64,000 bases of DNA, taken from positions 218,910 to 282,909 of the forward strand of contig JAODUO010000585.1 in assembly GCA_025642075.2 (NCBI GenBank), in the 5' to 3' direction. This document shows, piece by piece, positions 1-11,239 of the stretch (the stretch's first letter is position 1; each line of letters begins with the position of its first letter). A model generated the notes under the pieces. It made no database searches. It saw only the letters and a program-made list of their open reading frames with translations, and was not told the DNA's origin. The translations under genes were made by a program, and so were the position numbers. The DNA comes from Ridgeia piscesae (Eukaryota; Annelida; Polychaeta; Sabellida; Siboglinidae).

Positions 1-1285
1 AAACCAGCTTAGTATCTTATGGAAAACTGGCAAGAGGAGTTCATACAGTAAGTTACAAACCAGCTTAGTATCTTATGGAAAACTGGCAAGAGGAGTTCAT
101 ACAGTAAGTTACAAACCAGCTTAGTATCTTATGGTAAACTGGCAAGAGGAGTTCATACAGTAAGTTACAAACCAGCTTAGTATCTTATGGAAAACTGGCA
201 AGAGGAGTTCATACAGTAAGTTACAAACCACCTTAGTATCTTATGGAAAACTGGCAAGAGGAGTTCATACAGTAAGTTACAAACCAGCTTAGTATCTTAT
301 GGAAACTGGCAAGAGAAGTTCATACAGTAAGTTACAAACCACCTTAGTATCTTATGGAAAACTGGCAAGGGAGTTCATACAGTAAGTTACAAACCAGCTT
401 AGTATCTTATGGTAAACTGGCAAGAGGAGTTCATACAGTAAGTTACAAACCACCTTAGTATCTTATGGAAAACTGGCAAGAGTAGTTCATACAGTAAGTT
501 ACAAACCAGCTTAGTATCTTATGGTAAACTGGCAAGAGGAGTTCATACAGTAAGTTACAAACCAGGCTTAGTATCTTATGGAAAACTGGCAAGAGAGTTC
601 ATACAGTAAGTTCAAACCACCTTAGTTCTTATGGAAAACTGGCAAGAGGAGTTCATACAGTAAGTTACAAACCAGCTTAGTATCTTATGGAAACTGGCAA
701 GAGTAGTTCATACAGTAAGTTACAAACCACCTTAGTATCTTATGGTAAACTGGCAAGAGGAGTTCATACAGTAAGTTACAAACCACCTTAGTATCTTATG
801 GAAAATGGCAAGAGTAGTTCATACAGTAAGTTACAAACCAGCTTAGTATCTTATGGTAAACTGGCAAGAGGAGTTCATACAGTAAGTTACAAACCACCTT
901 AGTATCTTATGGAAAACTGGCAAGAGGAGTTCATACAGTAAGTTACAAACCACCTTAGTATCTTATGGAAAACTGGCAAGAGGAGTTCATACAGTAAGTT
1001 ACAAACCAGCTTAGTATCTTATGGAAAACTGGCAAGAGGAGTTCATACAGTAAGTTACAAACCAGCTTAGTATCTTATGGTAAACTGGCAAGAGGAGTTC
1101 ATACAGTAAGTTACAAACCAGCTTAGTATCTTATGGAAAACTGGCAAGAGGAGTTCATACAGTAAGTTATAAACCAGCTTAGTATCTTATGGAAAACTGG
1201 CAAGAGGAGTTCATACAGTAAGTTACAAACCAGCTTAGTATCTTATGGTAAACTGGCAAGAGGAGTTCATACAGTAAGTTACAAA
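1..1285. repeat. 56-bp tandem satellite, about 23 copies
   Basis: A head-to-tail array of a 56-bp unit beginning AAACCAGCTTAGTATCTTAT; it runs in from the left edge, so its full length is unknown. Two alternating variant sites are visible (CAGCTTAG or CACCTTAG, and GGAAAACTGG or GGTAAACTGG) plus occasional 1-2 bp deletions. It stops at about 1285, some 40 bp before an inverted repeat that flanks a Penelope fragment. No coding role is suggested. Confidence 0.97.
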
Positions 1286-1324
1286 GCTATTCACAGTGTG
1301 AAAGCTACCTGATTTGACAAATGA

Positions 1325-1374
1325 CAAATTTCATGATTACACAACTAATAATTTCTACTTACTTCATCGTTTCA
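1325..1374. repeat. Left arm of an inverted repeat around the Penelope fragment
   Basis: These 50 bases match the reverse complement of 1771-1820 at 47 of 50 positions by eye. The right arm lies inside the Penelope-derived reading frame, so the left arm is an inverted copy of a piece of the element. Such inverted partial copies are known for Penelope-like elements, but here this is inferred from one locus. Confidence 0.85.
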
Positions 1375-1404
1375 ACCACCATCGGCGGCCTTCACCAGAA
1401 ACTG

Positions 1405-1837
1405 AATTATCACAGCCCGCTAGATGGCGTGGCGAGCAGACTGTCCCACATGTGACTTAGTTGTTGTAGTCCCCCTCGTCTCTGTTTATAGTTGGTACCG
1501 TCTTCCTAATCCACATGACGTCTTTTATCCAACGCGCTCACCTGTTCGTCTCTCTATCCAACACTTTCGCTCCCGCCCAGTCTGTCACACAGTTATGTCT
1601 GTCCGCATGGTCTGTTATTGCCGATTTGTGTTCTTCGTTTGTCGAGCATCTTCTTGTCTCCCGAGTGAAACATCTAGTTGTTATGGTTTCAACTTCTTTT
1701 TTGTGTTCATCTAGTCTCGTAACAAATGTTATTCCTGTTTCGCCGATGTAACAGATGTTGCAGGTCTTACTGAAACGTTGAAGTGAGTAGAAATTATTAG
1801 TTGTGTAATTATGAAATTTGCTTGAGAAACATGACAC
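1405..1837 (-). pseudogene. Penelope-like element, GIY-YIG endonuclease fragment
   Basis: On the minus strand the frame 1837-1541 carries a GIY-YIG endonuclease signature as found at the C terminus of Penelope-like retroelements: CNICYIGETG near residue 26, an arginine in TRLDEH, and the STNEEHKSAITDHA block near residue 64, then DRETNR. A TGA at 1540-1538 interrupts it. The same frame goes on after the stop with RWIKDVMWIRKT, as expected for this family, and a further shift near 1483 leads into LSHMWDSLLATPSS. The reverse transcriptase that should precede this domain is absent. It is therefore a truncated, inactive copy. Family assignment is strong; activity is excluded by the stop and the shift. 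Confidence 0.88.
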
Positions 1838-1839
1838 AC

Positions 1840-3590
1840 ATTACAACGGCGTAGACTATATGCACACGCAAGTACCAACTCAAACTGATCGTAGATGGGC
1901 AAAGTTAGTGCAGAAGGAGATTCAGTTCTACTTTACATAGTACACGTGTGTGCGTATTTATTTCACACATGTGTCATTTGCTTCACCCACCATTCACGGG
2001 GAAGGTATTTGTTGTCGGAAGTATGCGATCTCGACGATATCAAATACACAACAAATAGTGTTGGCATTATGACGTATTCAACATGTGCAGGTGATCTTTT
2101 GAAAAATTGATCGACGAATATTCGACGAATACGTTTCGAGATTCCATGATTTTTTCAATTTCGCAGTATCATTTGACATTCTGGACTGCCTTATTAAATA
2201 CATTATATAAAGGAACTATTGCGATATGAATTCCGCACTCCCGGAGTAACTCAACCACATTGATAAGAGTCTGTTCGAATAGCCACATTACTACGGAAGC
2301 GTCGTAATCAATCCGCGGATATACAACTTGATATTGCTGTTTCGATGACCTTTATGTTAACGTATTTTCGTTCCGACATTAATTGATTCGAAGGGTTGAT
2401 TGTTGCATTGTTTCACGATGAAGTAATGCAGTGAGAACACTAAGACTGAAACGCGAAGAAACTGACAACTAAACCATTCCACAACGACTATTGTTAGCCA
2501 ATCGTTTACATATAGATGACCTACATTATTATGGGATCCGCCTACTAGGTACTCGCTCATGGATAAGGATAGGAATAGGGATAGGGATAGGTTACGTAGG
2601 AAGAAGACTATTTTGGGATATTTGTGTAAAAGATTAGCCGAATTTGTGCTTCTCATATTACATGTTAATTTCGTGAAAAAGAAACTCTTCGGAAGGTGCC
2701 CGATCGTTCTTGAGATAAGAAATAAAACATGTCTTTCAAAAAAATTCAACAAGTTGGAGCTAATTGTCTGCCGATGTAGTACAATGCGTCCTGTTGCGTG
2801 TGATTGTTTCTGCCGCATCATACGCGACACCTACCATTCTACTGCTACTGTGGTCGGCTCGGCATCAAACAACCAGTTTCAGCCGCTGATGAATGTCAAT
2901 TGTCATGGCCGACACATTTGAGAGGATATTCTTAGCGGTGATGAGAGCCCTGGCGACGCACGCGGCATAGTGACGTAGCTGGGAAGTGACGTAACAGTCG
3001 CGAAGCGTAATGTTCACCCATTTCTACTACTACTAGTGCAAAAGAAACTGCCCCCTGGAGCAGCGGGAAAGAATCAACCAACTCATGTATGTATATTGCT
3101 TGACATTTGCGACTCTGTACACACCACTGGACCTAGTCGTACTCTGATGACTAGTGCGTAAAAATTTAGTTATGCTATTATTATTACTTGTAACGAATAC
3201 TGCTACTACCGCACAGTAAGTTGACAAACTTGACACGTTATTCAAATTTTATCATGAAATAAAAATAAATAGATCTAGGCCTCCGATGCCATATACCATT
3301 ATCACAGTCAATCCGATGTAGGTAATGATAGGTAATGATGAATCCTATCAAAGAGATTACACCAATGGGCCTATCTTTAAGATGTCGATGCGTTTAGACA
3401 AAATACCAGTGCGTCTTCTGCGTCAACCGTCGTAAACCGAAGCCAAAGCAAAGTTTGTTTCTACCGCGAAGTCTTATGTAGCTATATCGCCAAATTATTT
3501 AATTATTTAGCTGAATCATGAAACAGAATCATAATATATATATATACCTTTGAATATATATGATTCAGCTTCATTCACTTCGTGATTCAA
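1840..3590. other. No recognisable gene
   Basis: Only short reading frames without family signatures. A short GGGATA-type run sits at about 2565-2590. I see no splice-bounded coding block and no RNA gene. Confidence 0.6.
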
Positions 3591-3617
3591 ACACTTCGTG
3601 ATTTGGATCAAACACAA

Positions 3618-3833
3618 CGAAAACAGAAAACATGGTCACCTCAAATAAACATCCCAACATAATAGCACATGGCACTGTTCTGATATTATATATATATAAT
3701 CTCATCGTTGCATCAATCCTCACATTTATTAATGATCCCATGCAGATAGGTCAGCGTTCGGATTTGCTTTAGATCAGTGCCATATGCTATTGTGCTGGGA
3801 TGTTTCATTGAGGTGACCATGTTTTCGTTTAGC
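3618..3833. mobile_element. Hairpin element (MITE-like) with about 60-bp inverted arms
   Basis: The arm 3627-3685 (starting ACATGGTCACCTCAAATAAA) is closely matched by the reverse complement of 3768-3830, with an AT-rich spacer of about 80 bases between. No coding capacity. The structure fits a foldback element or a non-autonomous DNA transposon; no clear target-site duplication was established. Confidence 0.7.
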
Positions 3834-4214
3834 TCAGGGACATACCTTTTTCTCAATTTCTCCGAGTACTATATCTAGCATCTGTTGTAGATATAATTCA
3901 TTTTCAGTAATCGGTACCGTTTCATCTACACAAGGAAGATTGATTCATGTTATATCCCGCTATGTGAATAACTGGTAAATCTTCTAAAAACAAACTGTAA
4001 AGAAATGACATGCAGTGCGATGACAATAAAGTCATGCGGCAGTGTGAAGATGATGCAGTGGGAAAAACAGTCATGATGCATTGACAACAGTTTCTGAAAC
4101 AGTAAAAATGTGAAAAAAATTGCCACCTTGAAACATAACTCCATGTCACGTGGTTCAAACTGGTAGGTGTAATTATTACTGCATAGTTTATAAAAGTAGT
4201 ATTGTATTAGCGTT

Positions 4215-4345
4215 TCATTATTATTATTATTATTTATATTTTATTATCATTATTATTTTAACTCAATTGGAATAATAATTGTAAAGCGCCCGAGAACAAT
4301 TATTTGGATGGGCGTTATATAAGAAATAAATTATTATTATTATGA
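4215..4345 (+). repeat. ATT-tailed short element remnant
   Basis: An ATT-rich stretch is followed by TAATTGTAAAGCGCCCGAG and GGATGGGCGTTATATAAG, then an (ATT)n tail ending near 4342. This GTAAAGCGCC...GCGYTATATAA...(ATT)n arrangement is a common 3' end of tRNA-derived SINEs in marine invertebrates. Only the tail part is visible. Confidence 0.5.
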
Positions 4346-4877
4346 AATGGAGCCATTCTTCCTGTAGTTCACGAAAACGCCGCTGCTATGTATTTGTTGA
4401 CGAGTCTGTCAAAGGTCGGGTCAGATTTAAAACGAACGTCTTAAATCGAGCAAAACTGGTATTTTAGATGTTGTTAATATCGCTAAAGATTAATAATGTG
4501 TTTTGTTCAATGTTCTGAAATAACGGGTTACATAGATGACTTGTCACACGGAGTATTTTGGGATAATTCCAAATAGATTTACGAAACACTAAAACAGAGG
4601 CGTCCATCATTAAGTTATGCTAATAAAAAGAGCCCAATGTGCCGAGTTTAATTACGCGTCTTAATACATTTGCTATCAATAGTGCGTCAAATATTTTTAT
4701 TCATTCTCGATTTCCAGGTTCAGCTACCTGACCGTCCAACAATGCCCGGTCAGTTCAACAAACTCTTTGGTTGAGGACAAATCAACGAGACCAGACACTC
4801 ACTGTGAACGTCGACGCTACTGGAAGTAAATACCAACACACTTAGGTATATAGTAATGCTTTGTTCGTTTTCCGTTA

Positions 4878-4965
4878 AAGGTAAAGGTAAGTTCTTACAT
4901 AGCAGTGTCCAATCATCAGGATTGTTGAAAGCGCTTTACATTTTGGCAAACCTGTTCACGTGCTT
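4878..4965 (-). mobile_element. SINE copy C, 3' part only
   Basis: This stretch matches the 3' end of the SINE at 28377-28688 in the same orientation: AGGTAAGTTCTTAC, then a CCAATYATCAGGAYTG block, then the GCTTTACA/GCTCTACA segment. Similarity fades after about 4965, so the tRNA-like head is missing. Assigned by comparison within the window. Confidence 0.7.
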
Positions 4966-5041
4966 GGTGATTCGCCGTCGCCTGCTTGGCTTCCTGTCTG
5001 GTCTTCTCACGCTCGGCCTACGACCAGTACCTGGTGTGTCT

Positions 5042-5160
5042 GCTGTCTACACAGGTACGTGCTATCTACACAGGTACGTGCTATCTACACAGGTACGTGC
5101 TGTCTACACAGGTACGTGCTGTCTACACAGGTACGTGCTGTCTACACAGGTACGTGCTAT
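5042..5160. repeat. 19-bp tandem repeat, 6 copies
   Basis: Six near-perfect copies of a 19-bp unit containing CTACACAGGTACGT, differing only at GCTGTC or GCTATC. No coding role inferred. Confidence 0.95.
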
Positions 5161-5399
5161 CGCGTTGTTGACTCGAAGCAGGCTTCCAGCTCAACATATC
5201 AAGACACCGTATGTCTTCCTTCATTAGGCAGAGCGTACGTCTCACGTGGAGCCGTACGCCTGACGCTAGACTTGTTCACGTCACATCGACTTCGTGATTT
5301 GGATCAAATACAACATAACATATTAACCGATTTAACGTTTTATGTGCAGCACACGAAGGTTCAACGGTTGAGCGAAGTGACGCAGTGGTGCAGTGTTTA

Positions 5400-5487
5400 G
5401 TAACAACAACAACAACAACACCAGCACCAGCACCAGCACCAGCACCAGCACCAGCACCAGCACCAGCACCAGCACCAGCACCAGCAC

Positions 5488-5525
<38 letters not shown>

Positions 5526-5571
5526 GCAGCAGCAGCAGCAACAACAACAACAACAACAACAACAACAGCAC
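5400..5571. repeat. Compound trinucleotide microsatellite (CAA/CAG/CACCAG)
   Basis: A (CAA)n run passes into (CACCAG)n, then (CAACAG)n, (CAG)n and again (CAA)n. All frames stay open by periodicity alone, so the apparent polyglutamine or alternating frames are not evidence of a gene. Confidence 0.97.
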
Positions 5572-5599
5572 CCCATCCAAATCATTGCTATATGGTGTT

Positions 5600-7025
5600 T
5601 TGCAATGGTTATTCCGTTTAAATCAAAGAAAAAAGAAAACATACGCTTATACAATACTAATTTGATTAAATATGCAATCATTCCTGCTCATAAAAACAAC
5701 TATATTCCATAAAAATGCAACATAAGGGAGACCGGGGCTAGTTGTATAACAAAACCAACACATTTCAGGTTTGCGGGTAGGTTTCTTAACCGACGGACAC
5801 TTTTGTCATGCCATTTCCAGAAGATAATTGGTGCATAATTAAATGCCTGGCTTATTACATATCTGTGGCATAATGAGTTATATGAGGTGTCCTAAAGTGT
5901 TACAAGTTACCCCGGTACGGTAGTACCTATTTTCTTTTAAACTGGTGTAACCTTATGGCGTGTTGACGGATTCACGTTATATTACACAAGACATGCTCAA
6001 ATCTATTGATGAACACGCTCTCGTCTTGCAGAATAATTTGCATTAGCAGTCCAGTCTGCAATCCCGCTTTGCAAATTACTCGTGTTATAACTAGCCCCTA
6101 AATAAGCACAAGTTGACAGTGTATTACAATAATGATAACAGCACCAGACCTAAACGAGATCATCCGCGCTCGAATGCCCCAGTTTAAAACCTTACGCACG
6201 TTCGTCATTCGACATTGCTTCCAGCAACGCCCCTGTTTGTTTTCCTTTTTGTAACCATCCCGATTATGCCTATGTGCGACCTACCTTGGTTTGTTTTTAA
6301 AACTTAGCAACCCCGAATAGGATTAATCTCACACAATATATCGACCGTACTCGGACCGTGTTCCTTTACTCGTTGTGACCGCGTCATGGGTGAAGACCAC
6401 GTGACCTAGTTTTTTGTGTCTCCACATTCTACGACATTGTTGTTCTGTATAATTCCAAGATGGTCCCAGAAGACATTCCATAACCAGCTCTACATCGCAG
6501 GAAGGAACACTACAGCTTTGACATACTCGAACAATAATTCCGCGGGAATCCTATTGATTTACACATGCAAAAACACATAGGCTGTGCATTCAAGTATGCT
6601 AGTAGCGTTGATGTTAATAATGCAATTTTTGCGACAGATTCCGGGATCACACACCGCAAGAAAGCGAATCACTGTCGCGCTACGCATTCGGCAACGTGAA
6701 TTCGAAGTCACTTCCTTCAAGCAAAGACTCTCAATTGTTTGTAGTAATATTTTGTGTCCTTGCAATTTACGTAGGATGCTACTTTAACTAGCATACCCAC
6801 CGTTCCAGTGTGGTAGATAAGTTACATGCACAGATAGATCTAGTAAACTAATTATACATTCTTGGATCCTTTCAATTTAGCGCAAATCATCATTCGGCTA
6901 ACAGATAATCGAATCGAGGGTTTTGTGAGGGTTACTGTAATCTCATTTTCGCTCGTTGCACTTGCTTTAGTTATGAACCGCGTGCTGTTTTAGAAGATTG
7001 AGCATGCGTGTAGCAATGCCACAGC
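5600..7025. other. No recognisable gene
   Basis: Unique-looking AT-moderate sequence. No family motif, spliced block or repeat array was recognised on either strand. Confidence 0.55.
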
Positions 7026-7036
7026 GACATCTTACA

Positions 7037-7745
7037 GCATGCAGCAGCGAAGGGAAAACAAAATTCTTGGATTATTTAGGCGAAATATAGTGTACAAGAA
7101 AAAACAACCTGATAATACCGCGGTATAAAACAATAGTCAGGCCTCATTTAGAATATTGTATACAAGCATGGAGGCCATATCGCAAGAAGGATATTGATAT
7201 GCTGGAAAGAGTACAAAGGAGAGCAACCAAAACTCAGGAATATTAGTTATGAAATGCGTCTAAAAGAATGTGGTTAAACAACACTACAAACCAGGAGATT
7301 GAGAGGTCATCAGATCAGTGTTTAAAATAATGAATGGGTATGAAAATATTAATAGAAATATATTTTTTCTCGGCTAAGGAAGGGAGAAGGACTAGAGGAC
7401 ATGGAGTTACATTAGCAAAGAAGCAGCATAGACTAGATATTAGAAAATTCTCTTTTTCTCAAAGAACAGTAAATGAATCGAATAGATTATCAGCTAATTG
7501 TGTAGGTTCTAATAGTGTTAATATATTTAAAAATAAATTCGAAATATACCTAAGAAGGACGGGGTACACTTAGATAGATACATTGGACTCTCGATAAGCC
7601 AAAGGGCTTCATAGTCCACCTGTTTTCTAGAGTTAATTATCTAGGTGGCAACCTTGTTAAATCTTGTTAAATCTTGTTAAATCTTGTTAAATCTGGTTAA
7701 ATATGGTTAAATATGGTTAAATATGGTTAAATATGGTTACATCTT
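7037..7745 (+). mobile_element. 5'-truncated CR1-like LINE (3' end of pol plus tail)
   Basis: From GCAGCAGCGAAGGGA at 7041 the sequence is about 90 percent identical by eye to 61925-62560 of the longer LINE in this window. It covers the last part of the reverse-transcriptase ORF and its conserved C terminus (RRTRGHGVTLAKKQ, then VNIFKNK). Frame breaks are present around 7110, 7240 and 7300, so it is not translatable. After the stop come the shared 3' untranslated segment (TTGGACTCTCGATAAGCC) and about nine copies of a 10-bp tail unit (CTTGTTAAAT, later ATGGTTAAAT). A 7-bp ACATCTT occurs on both sides (7027, 7739), but the tail itself resembles it, so the target-site duplication is uncertain. 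5' truncation is typical of target-primed reverse transcription. Confidence 0.92.
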
Positions 7746-7759
7746 GCAAACAGGTTCTT

Positions 7760-9955
7760 CCGAATGGGCACCGCAACTGGAAACACTTTCGAAGAAAATA
7801 GAGGGTTGGCAAATATTTAATCATGGTATGCCATCGACTGAAGTTGGTTCGTGGCAAGAAACTATTGAAACATTGACGAGACGTGCGTTCTAATTGTGTC
7901 TTGGCTCCTCATGCGTTCAGAACCAGACTTAAGACAATTCGACAACGACTGCAAAACAGACGGAATCCCGAACATCAATCAAACCTACAGACGGCCAGAC
8001 ACTAAGGAAATGAGCCACTCTGGACAGATGTGGAATGCGATGTCGACAGAATGAGTGCAAGTTTTAAGTCACGCAATCACAGGCATTCTGTATGCTTTGA
8101 TACTCACCCACAACTATGCTTCGTTGGGAACCCCTTGGCGAAACGCAAGCTGTGCCTAGCGATTGTTCTTACCAGCGATTATCGTTAATAATTAGTTGAC
8201 CTTTGACCTAGGCACGCCGCACACAAGTGGTCGCCTAAACCAAAGTGAGTCCCCGCCCGTTTGTCTATTTTTTCGCAGTCGTACAACCAAATATGTTTTA
8301 TTGGTGATAACTAACCCGTCGCAGGACACCTTTGGACAATATCTGAAAGCCAGTAACGTGAATTGAAACAGGTGAGATCACAAAGTTCATATTTGATACT
8401 TTTCTTTGAATATTTACATGTTTTATGAACTGCTGCAAACTTGTTAATATACTGCGAAAATACAGAATAACATATGAAACTGTACTTGCCACGCTAAACG
8501 CAAATGTAAATTAGGTGGCGCGCGTCGGTGAAATTTAAAATGGCAGTTTTGCTGACGCGGTGGTGCATGGACAAAGTGGCCCCCTCGGTGGCTCACATTG
8601 TTGTCTACGGGGTCCAATTTGCCCTCATCATTCATATTTAGAAATATGATGATAGCATCGTGAGCATAGTTATAAGTTGAATATGTATTATAACTGAGTG
8701 AAATAAATTACACATTTAATAGTGCTACCAGATTAATACAAACCATGAATGGTAGACAACTCGACATGGATAATTATATACAGCACATATAATTACCTCA
8801 CCCATTAAGACCATACAAACATACAGTTACCAAGCAAAGGCTTGGACATGGACTTGGCAACAAATGTAGATAAAACCGGTAAGGAATATTCACAAAGAAG
8901 CCAGAGGACCACACCTGTCCCCGTCACGACCGTGTCGCCTATTCCCAAAACGTGCGACCAAACACACAGAAAAAGCCACCGACGTATTAAAACCTGCTTC
9001 GTCACATTCAGCCGATACAAACGAGAATTGGCGCTGAAGAAAAAAACGAGCAACATTCGCCCGATGACGAGCCACAGCCCAGCACAAGTGGAATAGCTGG
9101 TTGAACCAAGCTGACGTCTCCGCAACCACTGCGACACTTCGCGAGCAGCAAATTGACTTCTGAAGTAAATATGACGTCATGCTTGTATTGCTGGTTCTGC
9201 GGTCAGCAAACGTCGGGAGAAATGGATAAATTATGGGGAATGCCAAGCGTGGGCACACGAGGGTTGTCCCTGATAAATGTGTGCTGATAAGTGACTTGCG
9301 TCAATGTTTCAAAAGGGGACCCACTTTGTTTGCCCGTTGTTTTAAAGACCCGTTTCTGGGTGAATCTTTCAAACGCCTATCGCGAACATAAAACAAATTC
9401 GTATTGCATTACAACTTTACATGTTGTTAGATAAAGGTTGTGGAGTATAATGTTTCTGAAAACAGAATGTTCATTTATTAATATTTGGGAAATGTGTGCT
9501 GTTTCTAGCAAAAGGGGCCACTCTGTGCAGCTTTCCCCTACTTCTAAAACATACGTACGAAAGCATGTGTTTATCTTTAGACGTTGGTGCTTAGAAAGAA
9601 AACATTCACATGTATACTTTCGTACTCGAAACACAACATCCCCCTTATGCACTGGTACTTGGAAATAGTACTTCCACTTAGACAAAGCTGTTGGTAAAAT
9701 TTTAATGCAACTCTATTGGCGGTTTCTTCGGGATGAATTTAGATGATACGGCTCGAAAATAAAACGGTTAACTTGTCACGCTGCAGTTTGGCATTCATAC
9801 CTTATTACTTACTACACGGAAGAGGCATTTTCGCTTTTCGATGTTGCGAATTGGAAACAACCATTTCATGTTTAGGTAAAGCTATTAGAGATACAACGAC
9901 GCCGTATTACGTCTTAAACAATGCTCAGGATACTACATTTGTTTTCATTACAAGC
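7760..9955. other. No recognisable gene
   Basis: Overlapping short frames occur on both strands around 8.8-9.7 kb, none with a domain signature or convincing splice sites. An 84-codon plus-strand frame at 8842-9096 is rich in Thr, Pro and Lys and has no recognised relatives. Confidence 0.5.
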
Positions 9956-9959
9956 ACGC

Positions 9960-10007
9960 AGGCACACACGCACGCACACAGACCCTCATTTTTCACACAC
10001 ACACACA

Positions 10008-10100
<93 letters not shown>

Positions 10101-10119
10101 ACCACACACACACACACAG

Positions 10120-10201
<82 letters not shown>

Positions 10202-10204
10202 ACG
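9960..10204. repeat. (CA)n microsatellite with ACC interruptions
   Basis: Roughly 240 bases of CA dinucleotide repeat with a few CACC and CACG interruptions. The His-Thr and Cys-Val frames it produces are periodicity artefacts. Confidence 0.98.
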
Positions 10205-10589
10205 CACGCCCGTCGAACGTCATTGTTAATACAGTTTAACAGCTAGTTCTCATTTAGTCAATATTCCAATAATTTAGACAACATAAATACTAATGAATTT
10301 AACTGATAATTAGAATATTTATATACTTCACCTGATCATGTCGAGCGTGGTGTGTGGTTGTCAAATGAAGTTTAGGCTCCGGTATGTGGCGCCACTGTTT
10401 GTGAACACCGACCGTGACAGAGGGCGCCAGCATACAAGTCGCCATCAGAATGATAGAAAGTTTCATGCTTTGTAGTAGCTTTGTAGTTTCCTGCGCCCAG
10501 GGCGCTCCACCAAAGTCAAGGTTATATTCCCCTAGGAAAACTACAGAGAAAAACAACAGGCTGCGTCGAAAAAAAACTTGTTTCTGTAT

Positions 10590-11230
10590 TGGCACTGGGT
10601 AGCCTGTCTTGTCTGTATTGATACCGCAGTGTCTATATGAGCGTTGTCTGGTTTGTGTTGGTACTACCTTGTCTGTATCAGCACTGTCGTGTTTGTATTG
10701 GCACTGTCTTGTCTGTATTGATACTGCAGTGTCTATATGAGCATTGTCTAGTTTGTGTTGGTACTACCTTGTCTGTATCAGCACTGTCGTGTTTGTATTG
10801 GCACTGTCTTGTCTGTATTGATACTGCAGTGTCTATATGAGCATTGTCTAGTTTGTGATGGTACTACCTTGTCTGTATCAGCACTGTCGTGTTTGTATTG
10901 GCACTGTCTTGTCTGTATTGATACTGCAGTGTCTATATGAGCATTGTCTAGTTTGTGTTGGCACTACCTTGTCTGTATCAGCACTGTCCTGTTTGTATTG
11001 ACACTGCCTTTTCTGTATTGGCACTGTCCTGTTTGTATTGGCACGACATTGCCTGTATCAGCACTGTCTTGTTTGTATTGGCACTGGCAGTATCTGCACT
11101 GCCTTGTTTGCGTTGGCACGATCTTGTCTGTATTAGCACTGTCCTGTTTGTATTGGCACTGCCTTGCCTGTATCAACAGTGCCTTGTTTGTATTTACACA
11201 GTTGACTTCTCTACAATAGCACTGCCTTGT
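10590..11230. repeat. 20-bp repeat organised in a 100-bp higher-order unit
   Basis: A degenerate 20-bp motif (CACTGTCTTGTCTGTATTGG type) fills this stretch. In the left part five motifs make a 100-bp unit: GTCTATATGAGC recurs at 10631, 10731, 10831 and 10931. To the right the 100-bp order dissolves into diverged 20-bp motifs. Confidence 0.93.
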
Positions 11231-11239
11231 CTAATTTGA

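Noticed and set aside
1..1285. CRISPR-like look of regular repeats
   Set aside because: No unique spacers; the whole 56-bp unit repeats. The window is eukaryotic.
2565..2592. Telomere-like GGGATA run
   Set aside because: Unit is GGGATA, not TTAGGG, and only four or so copies.
5332..5681. Polyglutamine/asparagine or leucine-rich proteins
   Set aside because: Compound microsatellite translation only.
8805..9258. Overlapping 110 and 122-residue minus-strand frames
   Set aside because: No domain, no splice context, and they overlap each other and a plus-strand frame; likely chance.
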